NCBI RefSeq assembly: GCF_009727055.1
Contig: NC_052351.1
Span: 7,307,037-7,371,036, forward strand
Direction: 5' to 3'
DNA length: 64,000 nt
DNA from: Benincasa hispida
Lineage: Eukaryota > Streptophyta > Magnoliopsida > Cucurbitales > Cucurbitaceae
In this document: positions 1-12,095 of the stretch, piece by piece
Numbering within the stretch: position 1 is the first letter of the stretch
Layout: each line of letters begins with the position of its first letter
Notes under the pieces: generated by a model
What the model was told of the DNA's origin: nothing
The model's input: the letters and a program-made list of their open reading frames with translations, nothing else
Database searches by the model: none
Made by a program: the position numbers and the translations under genes

Positions 1-720
1 AATATACGATGTTTGAGACAGTGCTAGCATTTTGTTCTTTCGATCTCGAAAGATCTGAATACTAAGAACAAACTGAGCCTCTCCTAAATCTTTCATTTTG
101 AATTGGGCCGCTAGCCAGTTCTTAACTATAGTCAGTAAGCCTACATCATTCTCAATGAGTAGAATATCATCTATATACAATACTAGGAAAACTACTGAAC
201 TTTTGATGATCTTCTTGTAGACACAAGGCTCATCAACGTTCTGATCAAAGCAATATTTGATCGTAGTATCAAAACTTATATTCCAAGATCGATATTCCTG
301 TTTCAGTCCATAAATGGACCGATTCAGCATGTAAACCTTTTACTCTTGACCTTGGACTATGAATCCTTTGAGTTGCACCATATAAATGGTCTCCTCAAAA
401 TTGTCGTTCAGAAAAGCAGTATTGACATCCATTTACCATATCTCATAGTCATAATATGAGGCAATGGATAGGAGGATCTGGATAGACTTCAGCATGGCAA
501 CAGGCGAGAAAGTCTCCTTATAGTCGACTCCCTCTACCTGGGTATAACCCTTTGCCACCAGTCTGGCCTTGAAGGTTTGCACCTTCTCATAAACACAACA
601 TTTCCTCTTGTAGATCCATTTACAACTTGTAGGTTTAACCCCATCAGATTGATCTACAAGATCCCAAATTGAATTGAAGTACATAGACTCCATTTCGAGA
701 TCCATGGCTTTGATCCATTA
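1..720 (-). pseudogene. Copia-1 reverse transcriptase (partial, broken)
   Basis: Translating the minus strand from about 705 gives the copia RT start: a stretch reading KWIYKRK, then FKARLVAKGYTQVEGVDYKETFSPVA. After a stop near 432 it continues with a variant of MDVKTAFLNG, a Y-G-L-K-Q motif and the catalytic box YIDDILL at about 145-170 (usual form YVDD). The sequence then reads KDLGEAQ near the left edge. Several stops interrupt it, so this is a decayed pol. RNase H would lie further left. Confidence 0.9.
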
Positions 721-1029
721 ATCTCTGTCAACATCCTTCATTGCCTTCTTATAAGACAATGGATCCTCAACCTCACCATTAGCTACCATAGCAGGATTTC
801 AGTTAAACCCATATAGTGAATAGGTGGATTTGCAACCCTCCCACTACATCAAGGTTCCCTCAACACTTGAGGTGGATTTGACCAACTAGATGAACCTACT
901 TCAACAACTCTTATTGAGGTAATAGGTTCTTCAACAACTCTTGTTGAAGATTCAGTAGTTTATTTGGAAAGCTCATTCAACACAATTTTTCTTCTAGGTC
1001 TATGCTCCCTTATATGATCCTCCCCAAGA

Positions 1030-1830
1030 AAAGTAGTATTTATCGATACAAACACTTTTTTTTTTTAGGATCATAGAAATAACCATCTCTCGTTCCCTTG
1101 GGGTAGCCTACAAATAGGCATAACCTTGAACATAGTTCCAGTTTCTTAGGATCAGCCTCAAGCACATGTGTTGGGCAACCCCAGATTCTGAATTGACGTA
1201 AATTAGCTTTACGACCATTCCATAACTCCAAAGGTGTTTTAGCAACACTTTTGGAAGGAACATAGTTTAGGATATAAACTACAGTCTCTACTGCATAACC
1301 CCAAACAAGTCAGGTTTGGAAGCGTAACTCATCATAGACCGAACCATGTCCAACAGGGTTCGATTCTCCTCTCTGATACACCATTCTACCGAGGTGTACC
1401 AGATGCTAAGTGGAAAACTATTCCATGTTCTATCATATAGTTTTGAAAAGATGAATCCAAAACTCTTCATCTTGATCAGATCAAAATGTTTTAATCGTTT
1501 TATTTAATGCGTTTTCAACTTCAACCTTGAATTCTTTGAACTTTTCAAATAGCTCAGACTTATGTTGCATTAAATAAATGTACTCACACTTTGAATAATC
1601 ATCGGTGAAAGTGATGAAATATCCATAACCTCCTCTGGCTCTTACATTCATCGGACCACAAAGGTCTGAATGCACTAACTCTAGAGGCCATTTGGCCCTA
1701 TGACCTTTTTCAATAAAAGGCCTTTTAGTCATTTTGCCTTCAAGGCATGACTCACACACAAGTAAAGAATTTCTTCTAACTCGCTTAGAAGTCCATTCTT
1801 CACCAACCTTTCAATCCTAATGAGTTAATG
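1030..1830 (-). pseudogene. Copia-1 integrase (GAG-pre zinc region plus core, broken)
   Basis: On the minus strand from about 1830 the frame shows a decayed HHCC-type region ending CESCLEGKMTKRPF (about 1760-1715). The integrase core follows: LELVHSDLCGPMNVRARGGYGYFITFTDDYSKCEY, then KFKEFKVEVENALNK. A frame break near 1480 separates this from the rest of the core (positions 1470-1288, including RTLLDMVRSMMSYA). The C-terminal part reads LRQFRIWGCPTHVLE...LFVGYPKGTRDGYFYDP (1231-1040). These are standard copia integrase blocks in the right order. Frameshifts and stops make it non-functional. Confidence 0.9.
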
Positions 1831-2219
1831 TATCCTAATCTTAAGTGCCAAAGTTGGGCTTTTCTTTGGGAGAAATTTTAAGTCGCTTATTTTGAGTTAC
1901 AACAGTTTTAAACATCTTTATGTTATGGAGGGAATTTGTTGCTAACGACCTTAGCACATACAAATTACTTTCCAGTTGTGCAGAAAATATATCAACACCA
2001 TTCTTAGTAATAAACACTTTATTAAAAGAGAAAAGGAGTTGATATTTACATTCTAGCAAACATTTTACAGAAACTAAGTTCCTCTTTAAATCGGGAACTA
2101 TAAATACATCATTTGGAATGAGAAATTTGTTCTATAAAGTTAACCGGAGACCTCCCACTGCCACAACTGAGACGACGTGCCTGGTTCCAACTCGCATCAT
2201 CACCTTACCAGCACCAGGC

Positions 2220-2440
2220 TGCCGCTAGGAACTAATTCCCTAAAAATGAAGAACAAACATGGTTAATGGCTCCATAGTCAATAATCCAGGCAGAATCATC
2301 ATTCTCCACTAAACAAGTTTCCAAAATTAGTAATCACATTTACCTTGTTTAGATTTCTTCTTTTCTGCCAAATATCTGGGGCAGTTCCTCTTCTAGTGCC
2401 CGTCCTGGTTGCAATGGAAACATTTTTCTTTGTCAAACCT
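2220..2440 (-). pseudogene. Copia-1 gag zinc knuckle and aspartic protease start (broken)
   Basis: Minus-strand translation gives a CCHC knuckle, CFHCNQDGH-stop-KRNCPRY (about 2430-2377), where the usual W of the knuckle is a TAG stop. It is followed by YLAEKKK and then DSAWIIDYGAINHVCSSF (about 2310-2255). That is the copia protease active-site region; the usual D-S-G-A is D-Y-G-A here. The order gag knuckle to protease to integrase matches copia. Confidence 0.8.
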
Positions 2441-2739
2441 CAATGGTTGCCTACCTGTTGGAGCAGTAGGTTATGGGTGAGCAGGCGCCTTCCCCTTACC
2501 ACCCTTCTTCTTCTTCCACTTTCTAATGCCGGAGGAAGAAGGTGCAGACTTAGTTCCAAAGGTTGAACCTTTATGGAACTTTTTGGATGATGAAGAAAAA
2601 TTTGTTTCACCCTTATTCTTCTTGCTTTTCAGAAAGGATTAGAAAGTCTACAACTCATTGAGTAGAGTTGTAAGGTTGTAGTCAACCCTGTTCAGAACAG
2701 TGTTGCTAACGAAATGAAGGAAGCTTTCTTGTAAGGATT

Positions 2740-3213
2740 CTAAAATATGCTAATCTGGCTGGCCTCATCGATGCTCGACCCATTCATTTTCACCACATTG
2801 AATTGGACCATCATGTTAAGAATATGTTCTCGAATAGATGACCCCTCTTTCATTCGTGAGTTGAAGATGTACTTAAGTGCATCGTGCTTGAGCTGCGCAG
2901 ACGGTTGTCCGAACATCCCTGCAGGGTCTCCATGATCTCGCATGCAGTGACCATGGGCTTATGCTTCTGCCTCAAAACTTTGTTACGGCTGGCCAAGATG
3001 TATGCTCGAGCCTTCTCGTTCGCCCGTGTCCATTGCTCATACGCGTCTTGAACGGTTCGAGCAGCAATAGAAGGTGGAATAGGAGGACACTCCTCCGAAA
3101 GGACGACGCGGAGATCATTGATGATCAAAATCGTATTAATGGTGTTTTTTCAACTAGCATAATTTTCGCCAGTTAATTTATCAACGGCAAGTAAACTTAA
3201 GGTCGCGGTAGCC
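2740..3213 (-). pseudogene. Copia-1 gag (UBN2-type), N-terminal part
   Basis: The minus strand from ATG at 3213 reads MATATLSLLAVDKLTGENYAS, a stop (TGA where TGG is expected), then KNTINTILIINDLRVVLSEECPP. A frame change near 2900-2850 leads to DALKYIFNSRMKEGSSIREHILNMMVQFN (to 2740). The 'L-x-G-x-N-Y-x-x-W' start and the 'M-K-E-G-x-S-V-R-E-H' block are typical of copia gag. The stop replacing the conserved W and the frameshift show decay. Confidence 0.85.
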
Positions 3214-5771
3214 ATATTAAAATTGTTGAAAAATGAACAAACTTAATTAAGTCTACTTGCATTAAACCACTTTTAGAAAACCAATCAAGTTTTAGCAAAA
3301 TAGTCTAGTGTACCCTAAGTGACATCTATTTTTCAATGATGCTTCAGTGAGGTAGAACAAAAATCACCGTAAGTTGATCAAGTGCTCCTTCACTAAAACA
3401 AAAACATTCTCAACCATTAGACAGAAACAACTCCTTGTAACTGAATCTAATAGTCACCATTGTTCGTCCAGAATTTGTTAACATCCTTAACATTTCTGTG
3501 TAAGTGTAACCCCTCATTTTAGGTCCTAGAGTCCCGCCCTAATGAGCCAACCTTAGGGAAAAGCCGATTAGAACAAGAGACTAAAGCAACCTTATCCATT
3601 CCTAGAGATCAAATAAAGAGTTGTGCAAAACTGCCATTCTATAGGGGAACACCCATGATGCCACAAGGTGATACACAAAAACTTTATCTAACCAAATGAG
3701 AGAGATTGAGGGATATGTTGTCACACGTCCCACTCCTACTTACTATGAACACTCTCTCCATTCACCTTGGTATTGACCTACCCAAATGCCACCCTTAGGG
3801 AGACTCCCTTGGTGCCTCGAGGCCAAGGATAGATCTCACGCTGTGAACTTTTAGGGAGAAACGTGTAGAAGTTAAAATGAAGTATCATATACCCTATTTA
3901 CCTCCCACTAAATGTTCTACCTAGGGTTCATTAACTTAGAAAATTCGGCTACTAATTTTATCTAAGTGGTTTGTTTAATTTGCTAAACAACAACATTTTC
4001 TTTTGATGATTAAACAAGTTTGATTTAAGTTTTATTAAACTCTTTAATAGTCTTTAACCAAATTTGCATGCATGTAACAAATCTATTTAATTCACCTTTC
4101 CGGGTAGGTTCCCAGGTAGGGATGCAACGTTTCCATCGACTTAAATACCCCATCCTAGCCAAAACTAGCCTTAGCCAAAAGGTCCCTTATAGATACATTT
4201 ATTACATATTTAATCTTTTATTAGGAATCAATTTATTCCTGCTAAACTGATTTAAAAGATTAAACTTTGATTTCTAATTTATTACAAATGTGATCTTAGA
4301 TTTATCTCAATCAAATTTTAAAACACTTTTAAAAAAATGATTAGAGCCTAAGGTTTGCATATAACTCTTTATTATTGATTTTAATTCTACTTTCATTAAT
4401 TATAACACTTATAAAAAAAATTGAAACAATTAAAACCAATCAACATTGCAAGCTAGACATACATAAGTTATTTATAACAATTATAAATTAACCTAAAGTA
4501 GTGTCATGCTTCATGTAATGTTCATTCATTACTAATATATAAATTTTATATAAATAAGTAATGAACTAAGTTATAGCATACATTCCATGCCAACATACAA
4601 CTTTATATTATAATATTTATAATATAAATTATGCATGGATATGCTATAATCCATGCATATATTATAACTCTTATATTATATGATGCATGAGCATGCTTTA
4701 TGTAATTTAATCATGCATACCAATATATTGTAACACTTATAATATAAAATGATACATGAAAATAAATGTATAATATATGGTGGGTTTTAAAACTATATGC
4801 CATACATTATGGCAATATAATAAACATACATCACATGCATATTTAAATAAAGTTGATGGACCGGGATAGTTAATCTCAAAACTGAAAAAAAACAAAGGCT
4901 AAACTCTTACAAAAGTTTGAGTCATCCGGTTCGGAACAAGTGAATCGGGTCTTGAACCTCTCACCTTGAAGCCTTGCAGCTTGATCGTGTAGTAAATCTC
5001 CTGATCATCGAGCAACGAGCATTGAGTATAAACGATCGTGTAGCCACGATCGCGTAGCTTTGGATTATGCGATGAGTATGAAAGTCCACGTAATCCTGCA
5101 ACATACATCGAGTAGCGCATACCATGCGATCATGTAGCTAAAGACAATATGATGAGCATGATAGTTTACACGATCGATTAGCGTGTGCCGTGTATCGTAT
5201 ACTATGCGATCCTGTAGCTACTGACTATGCGATGAGCATGATAGTCTACACAATCGTTTAGCACGCATACCTTGCGTCGAGTATTAAATACCACACGATC
5301 ATTTACCCCTTAAGCGCCTACGCGATCATGCAGCCGACATAACACGATTGAGTAGACAAATCTACACGATCGCATAGCATGTTTAACAAATGCTACACAA
5401 TCATATAGAAAACTCAACACGAACGCATAGCCAAATCTAAACGATCGTTTAGCTCAAGCTACAAGATGCGACCAACATTTCGTCTTCTCCATCGAAACGC
5501 ACTACAACCTTCACATCTGGAGCTTCACGAACGACTCAAAAACCAAAATGAATACAGACTCGATTGCAAGAATTAATGCCAAAAAACACAAGGCCCTTAC
5601 AAATTAACTTTTGTAACTTAAACAAAAAGCCAAAACAGAGATTACTATCCCATAAACATCCATCAACAAACATCCACATACATTTAACGATTAAACGCAA
5701 TGCAGAACTTAAAACCCACCAAACTGGAAACAATTTCAATACAGAAAATGGAATTTGGAATCAGAACATAA
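3214..5771 (-). other. Copia-1 leader between primer-binding site and gag, unusually long
   Basis: About 2.5 kb separates the primer-binding site from the gag ATG, and I see no coding sequence in it. It includes a moderately GC-rich stretch at 3480-3900, an AT-rich stretch at 4200-4860 with repeated TATAATAT and ATGCAT words, and a repeat array at 4975-5475. It may be a genuine long leader or may contain a decayed secondary insertion. I found no TSD marking one. Confidence 0.5.
4975..5475. repeat. Degenerate tandem array built on a CGATCGTGTAGC-like core
   Basis: A roughly 12-20 bp core, variants of ACACGATCGTTTAGC or GCGATCATGTAGCTA, recurs about every 20-40 bp. At a larger scale, a unit near 80 bp repeats: positions about 5122-5200 and 5202-5280 align well, and 5040-5118 less well. 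The larger unit includes GATGAGCATGATAGT. It lies in the Copia-1 leader. A similar motif cluster lies in the inner solo LTR at 9430-9610. Confidence 0.75.
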
Positions 5772-5787
5772 CCCGACTCTTATACCA
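5772..5787 (-). other. Copia-1 primer-binding site (initiator tRNA-Met type, mutated)
   Basis: Two bases inside the 5' LTR end, the minus strand reads TGGTATAAGAGTCGGG. The plant initiator-Met primer-binding site begins TGGTATCAGAGC. The match over the first bases and the position fix the LTR boundary. Confidence 0.75.
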
Positions 5788-5789
5788 AT

Positions 5790-7735
5790 TGAAGGAACTC
5801 ACTTTACAGAGTTATGAACGAAAACAGATCGTCCAAATCCCATTTCGATTGAAAAAAAAATGTTTACAATAAACAGTACAGATTATGCATCATAACATAA
5901 ATTACAGCATGCTTTTGAACAACAAAAAGGGTTTAGAGATTATACCTTTGAAGAACTCTTCTTCAAGTACATCCCCCGTACTATCACGAACACTTCAAAC
6001 AAACATGAACTCTCCAAACAACAACAAGAATGAACTAAAAGAGGAAGGACACTACCACTTGGTTTCCTTAGTATTCTCAAGGTGAGAACGTACGAGTGGT
6101 AGGCTCTGACTATTTTGGTTAGGAAGGTGTTTATGAGTTTGGAGGAGGAAGACGATCGAGGAAAAAAAACACTATCGCATAAGGAGTTCTTCAATCATTT
6201 AGAATCAGTGGCCTATCATATAGTCTCTCTGTTTGTTGTCGTGAATCTCTCTCTCTGGAAAAATAAAATCTAATTTTATTTATCCCAATTTGCCACAAAA
6301 CCACTTAACTTCTCACTAGGGTGGTTAGAGAGAAAAAAAGGAATTAATTATCAAATAATCAATAATATAAATAAATATGATAACCAACTTATCATATTAT
6401 ATTTATAACCTATAGTTTTAATATTGCATCATATACAATATAAACTATAGTTATTTTTCTCTATTTTATGGCATTTAATATAAATCATATTTATATTAAA
6501 TTTAATAACTATGAATCTCATTCATAGAAAATATATTTGAATCACATTCAAATATTTATTCCTCCAATTAAACTATAATGTATCAAATACATTATATCAA
6601 TTATATCATATATAAATAAATTCCCTCTTATTAATCTGAACATTTAAAATTAACCCAAAAACTGATTCTCAACTAAATACTTTTGAGCTACCAAGACCTG
6701 TAGCTTGAAGCTCCAACGGTACGTGAATAAGTAATTAAACTCTTTAATTACATTATCCACCATCCGTTAACTGTCGAGTACTCCACTAAAGACCGACAGC
6801 TACACTATTCGCACTACAAATATATTTTTGTGTCCATTGGATATAACCAATTAACAATATGATGGCCCTTCACAAATTCCTCGTAAGTATAGCTGGGCGA
6901 AATTACCATTTTGCTTCTATAGTTACATCTAACTTCTTAAGTATCACTGATCCCTCTAATGAACAATAGATCATAGTCCCACTATGACTAAACTCCTCTT
7001 TGGCTAAGAGAAGGTGTGGCGCCACATTGTTCAAAACTCGGAATCAGCCCTTAAGGGAGCAATTTATCTACTTACCCCTGCTTCGGGGAAGGAGTGAATT
7101 CCATCTTGTGTAGCTGAGTTCCCAGCTTCCCAATCAAACGAATCTCAAATTGGTAGGCTTGTTGAATCGACGATCCGGCCACTCTCACTCATACAAATCA
7201 AATGATCGTCCTTATAGGCAGGAGTTCATAGCTCACTCAGGATTAAGGTCATGTTACCTATGGTCATCCTAATGAAATGAAAGTCTCTATTATGAACAAC
7301 ATTATATAATGAGACTAAACCTTTCGTGGTCTGGTCTTATACAAACTCCTTTGTATAGAATATTCCCACTCGCATGTCTAATATATGAATGATCAGGATC
7401 AGATCATTTGTAGCACTTTACAACATTTGTAACATCTACAAAACATGTCATACTCGTAGTGTCACTAGGATAAGGTACCCAGCCTTATCCATATACTACA
7501 GACCATTTAGATTATCAGTTAAACATGATCTACCTGTATGTCTCCACATACATGTTTAAGTTACAATGATAACCTTGGATGTTAGTTTATTGGTTTGATG
7601 TTAATGCAACTAAAATATCATATTTTCATATACAAAGTGAATAAAATATAAAATATTATTAATCACATACATGTTTGTTCGTACAAGGTTTACAAACTAT
7701 AAGGCCCTACGAGATTTAGGGTATCAATCCCAACA
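5790..7735 (-). repeat. Copia-1 5' LTR (1946 bp)
   Basis: The minus strand starts TGTTGGGATTGATACCC at 7735 and ends GAGTTCCTTCA at 5790, giving TG...CA ends. It is followed two bases later by a primer-binding site. The other LTRs in the window (7736-7961, 8064-12095, 9011-11053, 31423-32134, 57460-58865) share long stretches with it, such as the AAGGCTGGGTACC block and the TTAGTGGAGTACTCGACAG block. Short open frames inside are not genes. Confidence 0.9.
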
Positions 7736-7961
7736 ATCCATGTATTACAGACCATTCAAGGTATTACTTAAATATGATCCACTTATATGTCACTATATAC
7801 ATGTTTAAGTTACATTAAATAATCTTGGATCTTAGTTTATTGGATTGCGTTAATGCACACTAAATGTCAAATAAAATAACATCCTGTTTATCAAATAAAT
7901 AATTCGTATAAAAAATTTATAAACTAAGAAACTCATGAGATTTAGGGCATCAGCCCCGACA
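7736..7961 (-). repeat. Copia-2 3' LTR remnant (first 226 bp)
   Basis: The minus strand begins TGTCGGGGCTGATGCCC at 7961, just after a purine tract, and matches the first part of the family LTR up to its GGTCTGTAATACATGGAT. There Copia-1 starts. The rest of this LTR should resume on the far side of Copia-1, off-window. Confidence 0.85.
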
Positions 7962-8063
7962 ATCTCCCGCTTATCATAAACCTAGTGGAGTGTACAATAC
8001 AAAGCGTAAAACAAAGTAAAGTACATAAGACAATGAACTAGGGCATACACTATACCCACTAAC
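7962..8063 (-). other. Copia-2 polypurine tract and 3' untranslated segment
   Basis: The minus strand reads AAGCGGGAGAT (7972-7962) immediately before the 3' LTR, as a copia polypurine tract should. The remaining bases up to 8063 join, after removal of the solo LTRs at 8064-12095, to the sequence at 12096, which leads back to the RNase H. Confidence 0.8.
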
Positions 8064-11000
8064 TGTTGGGGTTGAAGCCCTAAATCTCGTAGGGTCCTAT
8101 AGTTTGTAAAATTTGTATAAACAAACTCTTATGTGATTAATAATATATGATATTTCATTCACTTTGCCTATAAAATATGTGATATTTTAGTTTCATTAAC
8201 CACAAATCAATAAATTAACATCCGAGGTTATCATTGTAACTTAAACATGTATGTGGAGACATACAGGTGGATCATGTTTAAGTGATAATCTAAATGTTCT
8301 GTAGTATATAGATAAGGCTGGGTACCTTACCCTGGTGACAGTACGAGTATGGTCCGCTTTATAGGTATTACAATTGTTGTAAAGTGCTACAAATGATCTG
8401 ATCCTAATCATTCATGTATTAGACATGCGAGCTGGGATATTTTGTATAGAGGAGTTTGTATAAGATTAGACCACGAAATATTTAGTCTCATTATATAACA
8501 CCGTTCATAATAGAGACTTACATTTCACTAGGATGACCATAGGTAACATGACCTCAATTCTAAGTGAGTTGTGAAATCCTGCTTATGAGGACAACCCTTC
8601 GATTTGTATGGGTGAGAGTAGCCAGATCGCCGACTCAACAAGCCTACCATTTTGGGGATTCGTTTGATTAGGGAGTTGGGAACATAGCTACAAAAGACGG
8701 AATTCACTCATTCTCCGAAGCAGGGTTAAGTAGATAAATTGCTCCCTTAAGAGATGATTTCGGGTCTTGAATAATGTGGCGTCACACCCTTTCCTGGCCC
8801 GAGAGGGATTTAGTCATAGTAGGACTATGATCTCTTGTTCATTAGAGGGATCAGTGGTACTTAAGGAGTTAGATGTAACTATAGGGGGAAAATGGTAATT
8901 TGGCCTAGCTGTCTTACGAGCAAATTGTGAAAAGTCATCGTACTGTTGATTGGTTATATCCAATGGACACATAAATATATATGTAGTGTGAAGAGTGCGA
9001 CTGTCGGTCTTGAAGGAAATCATACGTGAGGATTTTCATGAGCAGCGGAAGGATCGTTCCAAATTGAACATATACAATTACAGTACAAGAACGGAAACTA
9101 ACAGGTCATGCATAATACGAAATTACAACATGCTTACAAAGAATATCAAGGGATATAGTATGCATACCTTTGAAGAAAGATTTTTCAAACTCCCTCGATC
9201 AGTCTCTAAGTGTCAAGGAACAGCAATGCTCGAACACAACGACCAGTACAACAACACGATCAACAGTAAACACCACACGAACAACACGAACAGCCAAAAG
9301 CTTTTCGAACACAATTGAGTTGAGTGAGGACACCACCACAATAATTATCTTGGTATTCTCAATTGAGAATCCATAAGTTATGAGCTCTATATGGACTTGG
9401 CTTGAGGAAGAGACAAGAGGACAATGATCTTGTAGACGATCAAGCAAGTGGGAGATAGGATGTTGTCTATCGTATAGATGATATGCTCGATCGTGTAGAA
9501 GATGGCAGTCTATCGTATAGACAAAGCCATGCGATAGTTTAGATAGGATTAGCTGAATGAACTATTGTATAGTTAAAATCCACAATCATTTAGTTTCTCT
9601 ACTAGCTATCGCTTAGTGAAACACTTTCACTTGATAACTTTACCGTGAGTAACTTTCCGAAAGTAGCAACTCTACCAAATTTAGGAAAACATTTTTCCTT
9701 TTATCTCACGGTTACCATAAAACCACCAATAACCTCCCACTTAATTGGTTATTAGAGAAAAGAGATTTAATTATCAAATAATTAATATTATTATAAATAA
9801 ATATGATAACCAACTTACCATGTTATATTTATAACCTATAGTTTTAATATTTTATCTCATGAAACATACGAACCATAGTCTTTTTCTATTTTATAGTACT
9901 TAATGTAAATCATATTTACATTAATCCTCCACTTTCATACATCACACCAATTATATCATATATAATCGAATTTCTTCTTGTCAATTTGAACATTTCAAAT
10001 TAACCCAAAGAACTGATTCTCAACTTGAATCCATTGAGCTACCAAGGGGACCTTATGGACATGTAGCTTGAAGCTCCAACGGTACGTGAATAACTGACTA
10101 AACTTTTTAGTCATGGGATCCACTACCTGTTAACTGCCGGGCACTCCACTAAAGACCGACAGCTACACTCTCTTCACTACAGATATATTTTTGTGTCCAT
10201 ATCAACCAATCAACAAAGCGATAACCCTTCACAGATCGCTCGTAAGTACAGTTGAGTCAATTTACCATTTTTTCCCTGTAGTTACATATAACTTCTCAAG
10301 TACCACTGATTCCTCTAATGAACTAAGTCATAGTCCTTCTATGACTAAGTCATCTCTTCTAAAGAGAGGATGTGGCCACTATGTTCAAGACTTGGAATCA
10401 GCTCTTAAAGGAGCAATCTATCTACTTACCCCTGCTTCAGGGAATGAGTGAATTCCATCTTGTGTAACTGAGTTCCCAGCTCCCCAATCAGACAAATCCC
10501 CAAAAAGGTAGGCTTGTTGAGTTGGCAATCTGGCCACTCTCACCCATACTAATCAAAGGACTGCCCTCAAAGGCAGGAGTTCCCAAAACACTCAGGATTA
10601 AGGTCATGTCACCTATGGTCATTTAAGTGAGATGTAAGTTTCAAATATCAATGGCATTATATAAAGAGACTAATCATCTTGTGGTCCGGTCTTATACAAA
10701 CTCTTTGTATAGGACACCTCTCCTCACATGTCTCCACATGAATGGTCAGGATCAGACCATCTGTAGTAGTTCACAACACTTGTAAACCTCTAAGCGAGGC
10801 ATATCCATAGTGTCACCGGAATAAGGTATCCCTCCGTTATGCTTATACTACATATCTTTTTAGGTTATTACTTAAGGCATGATCCACTTGTATATCTCAT
10901 ATACATGCTTAAGTTTACATACAATAACCATGAATCTTTGTTTATTTGATATGAACAAATGCAAAATAAAATAACTCTTATTTTATTCATAATAATGTGT

Positions 11001-12095
11001 ACAAAGTTTACAAACTACGAGACTCTGGGAGAATCAGGACACCAATCTCAACAAGTCTTTAGAGTGTTCGACAGTTAACGGATGATGGATAATGTAATTA
11101 AAGAGTTTAATTAATTATTCATGTGTCGTTGGAGTTTCAAACTACAAGTCCATAAGGTCCCATTGGTAGCTCAAAAGGATTTTGTTGAGAATCAGTTTTT
11201 GGGTTAATTTGAATAGTTCAAATTAATAAGAGAGATTTAATTATATATGATATAATTAAATTATTTCAGCTATATATGATATAATTGTTATAACTTATTT
11301 GATACATTATTGTTTAATTGGAGGAAATAAATAAATATTTAAATGAGATTTAAATATATTTTCTATTAAAGTGATTCATAATTGCTAAATTTAATATAAA
11401 TATAATTTATATTAAATGTCATAAAATAGAGAAAAGAAACTATATTTATATTGTATGTGATACAATATTAAAACTATATGTTATATGTTATATTTGATAT
11501 AACATATAATTTAATATGAATATAATATGATAAGTTTGTTATCATATTTATTTATTTTATTTTATTATTTTGAATAATATCTTTCTTCTTTTCTCTCCAA
11601 GCACCTTAGTGGGTGGTTATTGTTTTTGTGGCAAGAGGAATAAAAGAAAATTAGTTTTATCTTCTTCCTTGAACAACTAACATTGGATTTCACTGAACGA
11701 TTGAGTTTACAGAAAAGTTCTGTGAGTTCTCTCAATCTTCTTCCTCCTTCATCCAAACTCTCCCTCCTAACCAAAATAGTCAGAGCCCACCACTCATGGG
11801 TTCTCACCCCGAGAATACCAAAGGCTCATTGTGGTAGTGTCCTCTTTGTTTGGTTCGAGAAGTTCTTGAAGGTCTTCAAGAAATTGTTGTGTTCGTGACT
11901 TTTCAAGGGAGTTACACAACGAAAAGTTCTTCGAGGGTCATGTATCTTAAACCCTTTATTTCTTGTAAAAGCATGTTGTAGTTTAACTTTAAATGCATAT
12001 CTACTATATGTTTGCTGTAAATTATGTTATTAATACTTAATAGAATTTGGACGATCCGTTTCCACTCAAGGATCTCCTCAATACGAGTTCCTTCA
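8064..12095 (+). mobile_element. Outer solo LTR, plus orientation (1984 bp after removing the inner insertion)
   Basis: The + strand begins TGTTGGGGTTGAAGCCC at 8064 and ends GAGTTCCTTCA at 12095, the same termini as the Copia-1 LTR but on the opposite strand. Flanks are CTAAC (8059-8063) and TTAAC (12096-12100), a 5-bp TSD with one change. No primer-binding site, coding region or second LTR accompanies it, so it is a solo LTR. It is split at 9010/11059 by another LTR; the two halves join in the block CTGTCGGTCT-TTAGAGTGTTCG seen uninterrupted in 5790-7735. Confidence 0.88.
9011..11053 (-). mobile_element. Inner solo LTR, minus orientation (2043 bp), nested in the outer solo LTR
   Basis: The + strand starts TGAAGGAAATC at 9011 and ends CCAATCTCAACA at 11053, so on the minus strand it runs TGTTGAGATTGG...CTTCA. 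It is flanked by GGTCT (9006-9010) and AGTCT (11054-11058), a 5-bp TSD with one change. Removing it restores the outer LTR. It holds a motif cluster at 9430-9610 related to that at 4975-5475. No coding region is present. Confidence 0.88.

Larger units (their letters stand above)
1..7735 (-). mobile_element. Copia-1: Ty1/copia LTR retrotransposon, 5' LTR to mid reverse transcriptase, leaves window on the left
   Basis: Minus-strand copia element. In its own direction: 5' LTR (7735 to 5790), primer-binding site (5787-5772), a leader of about 2.5 kb, gag from an ATG at 3213, zinc knuckle, protease, integrase and reverse transcriptase, which is cut by the window edge. RNase H and the 3' LTR lie outside. 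The order protease, integrase, RT identifies copia rather than gypsy. The frame is broken many times, so it is non-autonomous now. It is inserted in the 3' LTR of Copia-2: the LTR start TGTTGGGATTG interrupts related LTR sequence. The flanking 5 bp ATCCA (7736-7740, + strand) is the expected TSD, whose partner is off-window. Confidence 0.9.

Noticed and set aside
5564..6194. Overlapping open frames on both strands
   Set aside because: They fall in the Copia-1 LTR and its edge; related LTRs do not keep the frames.
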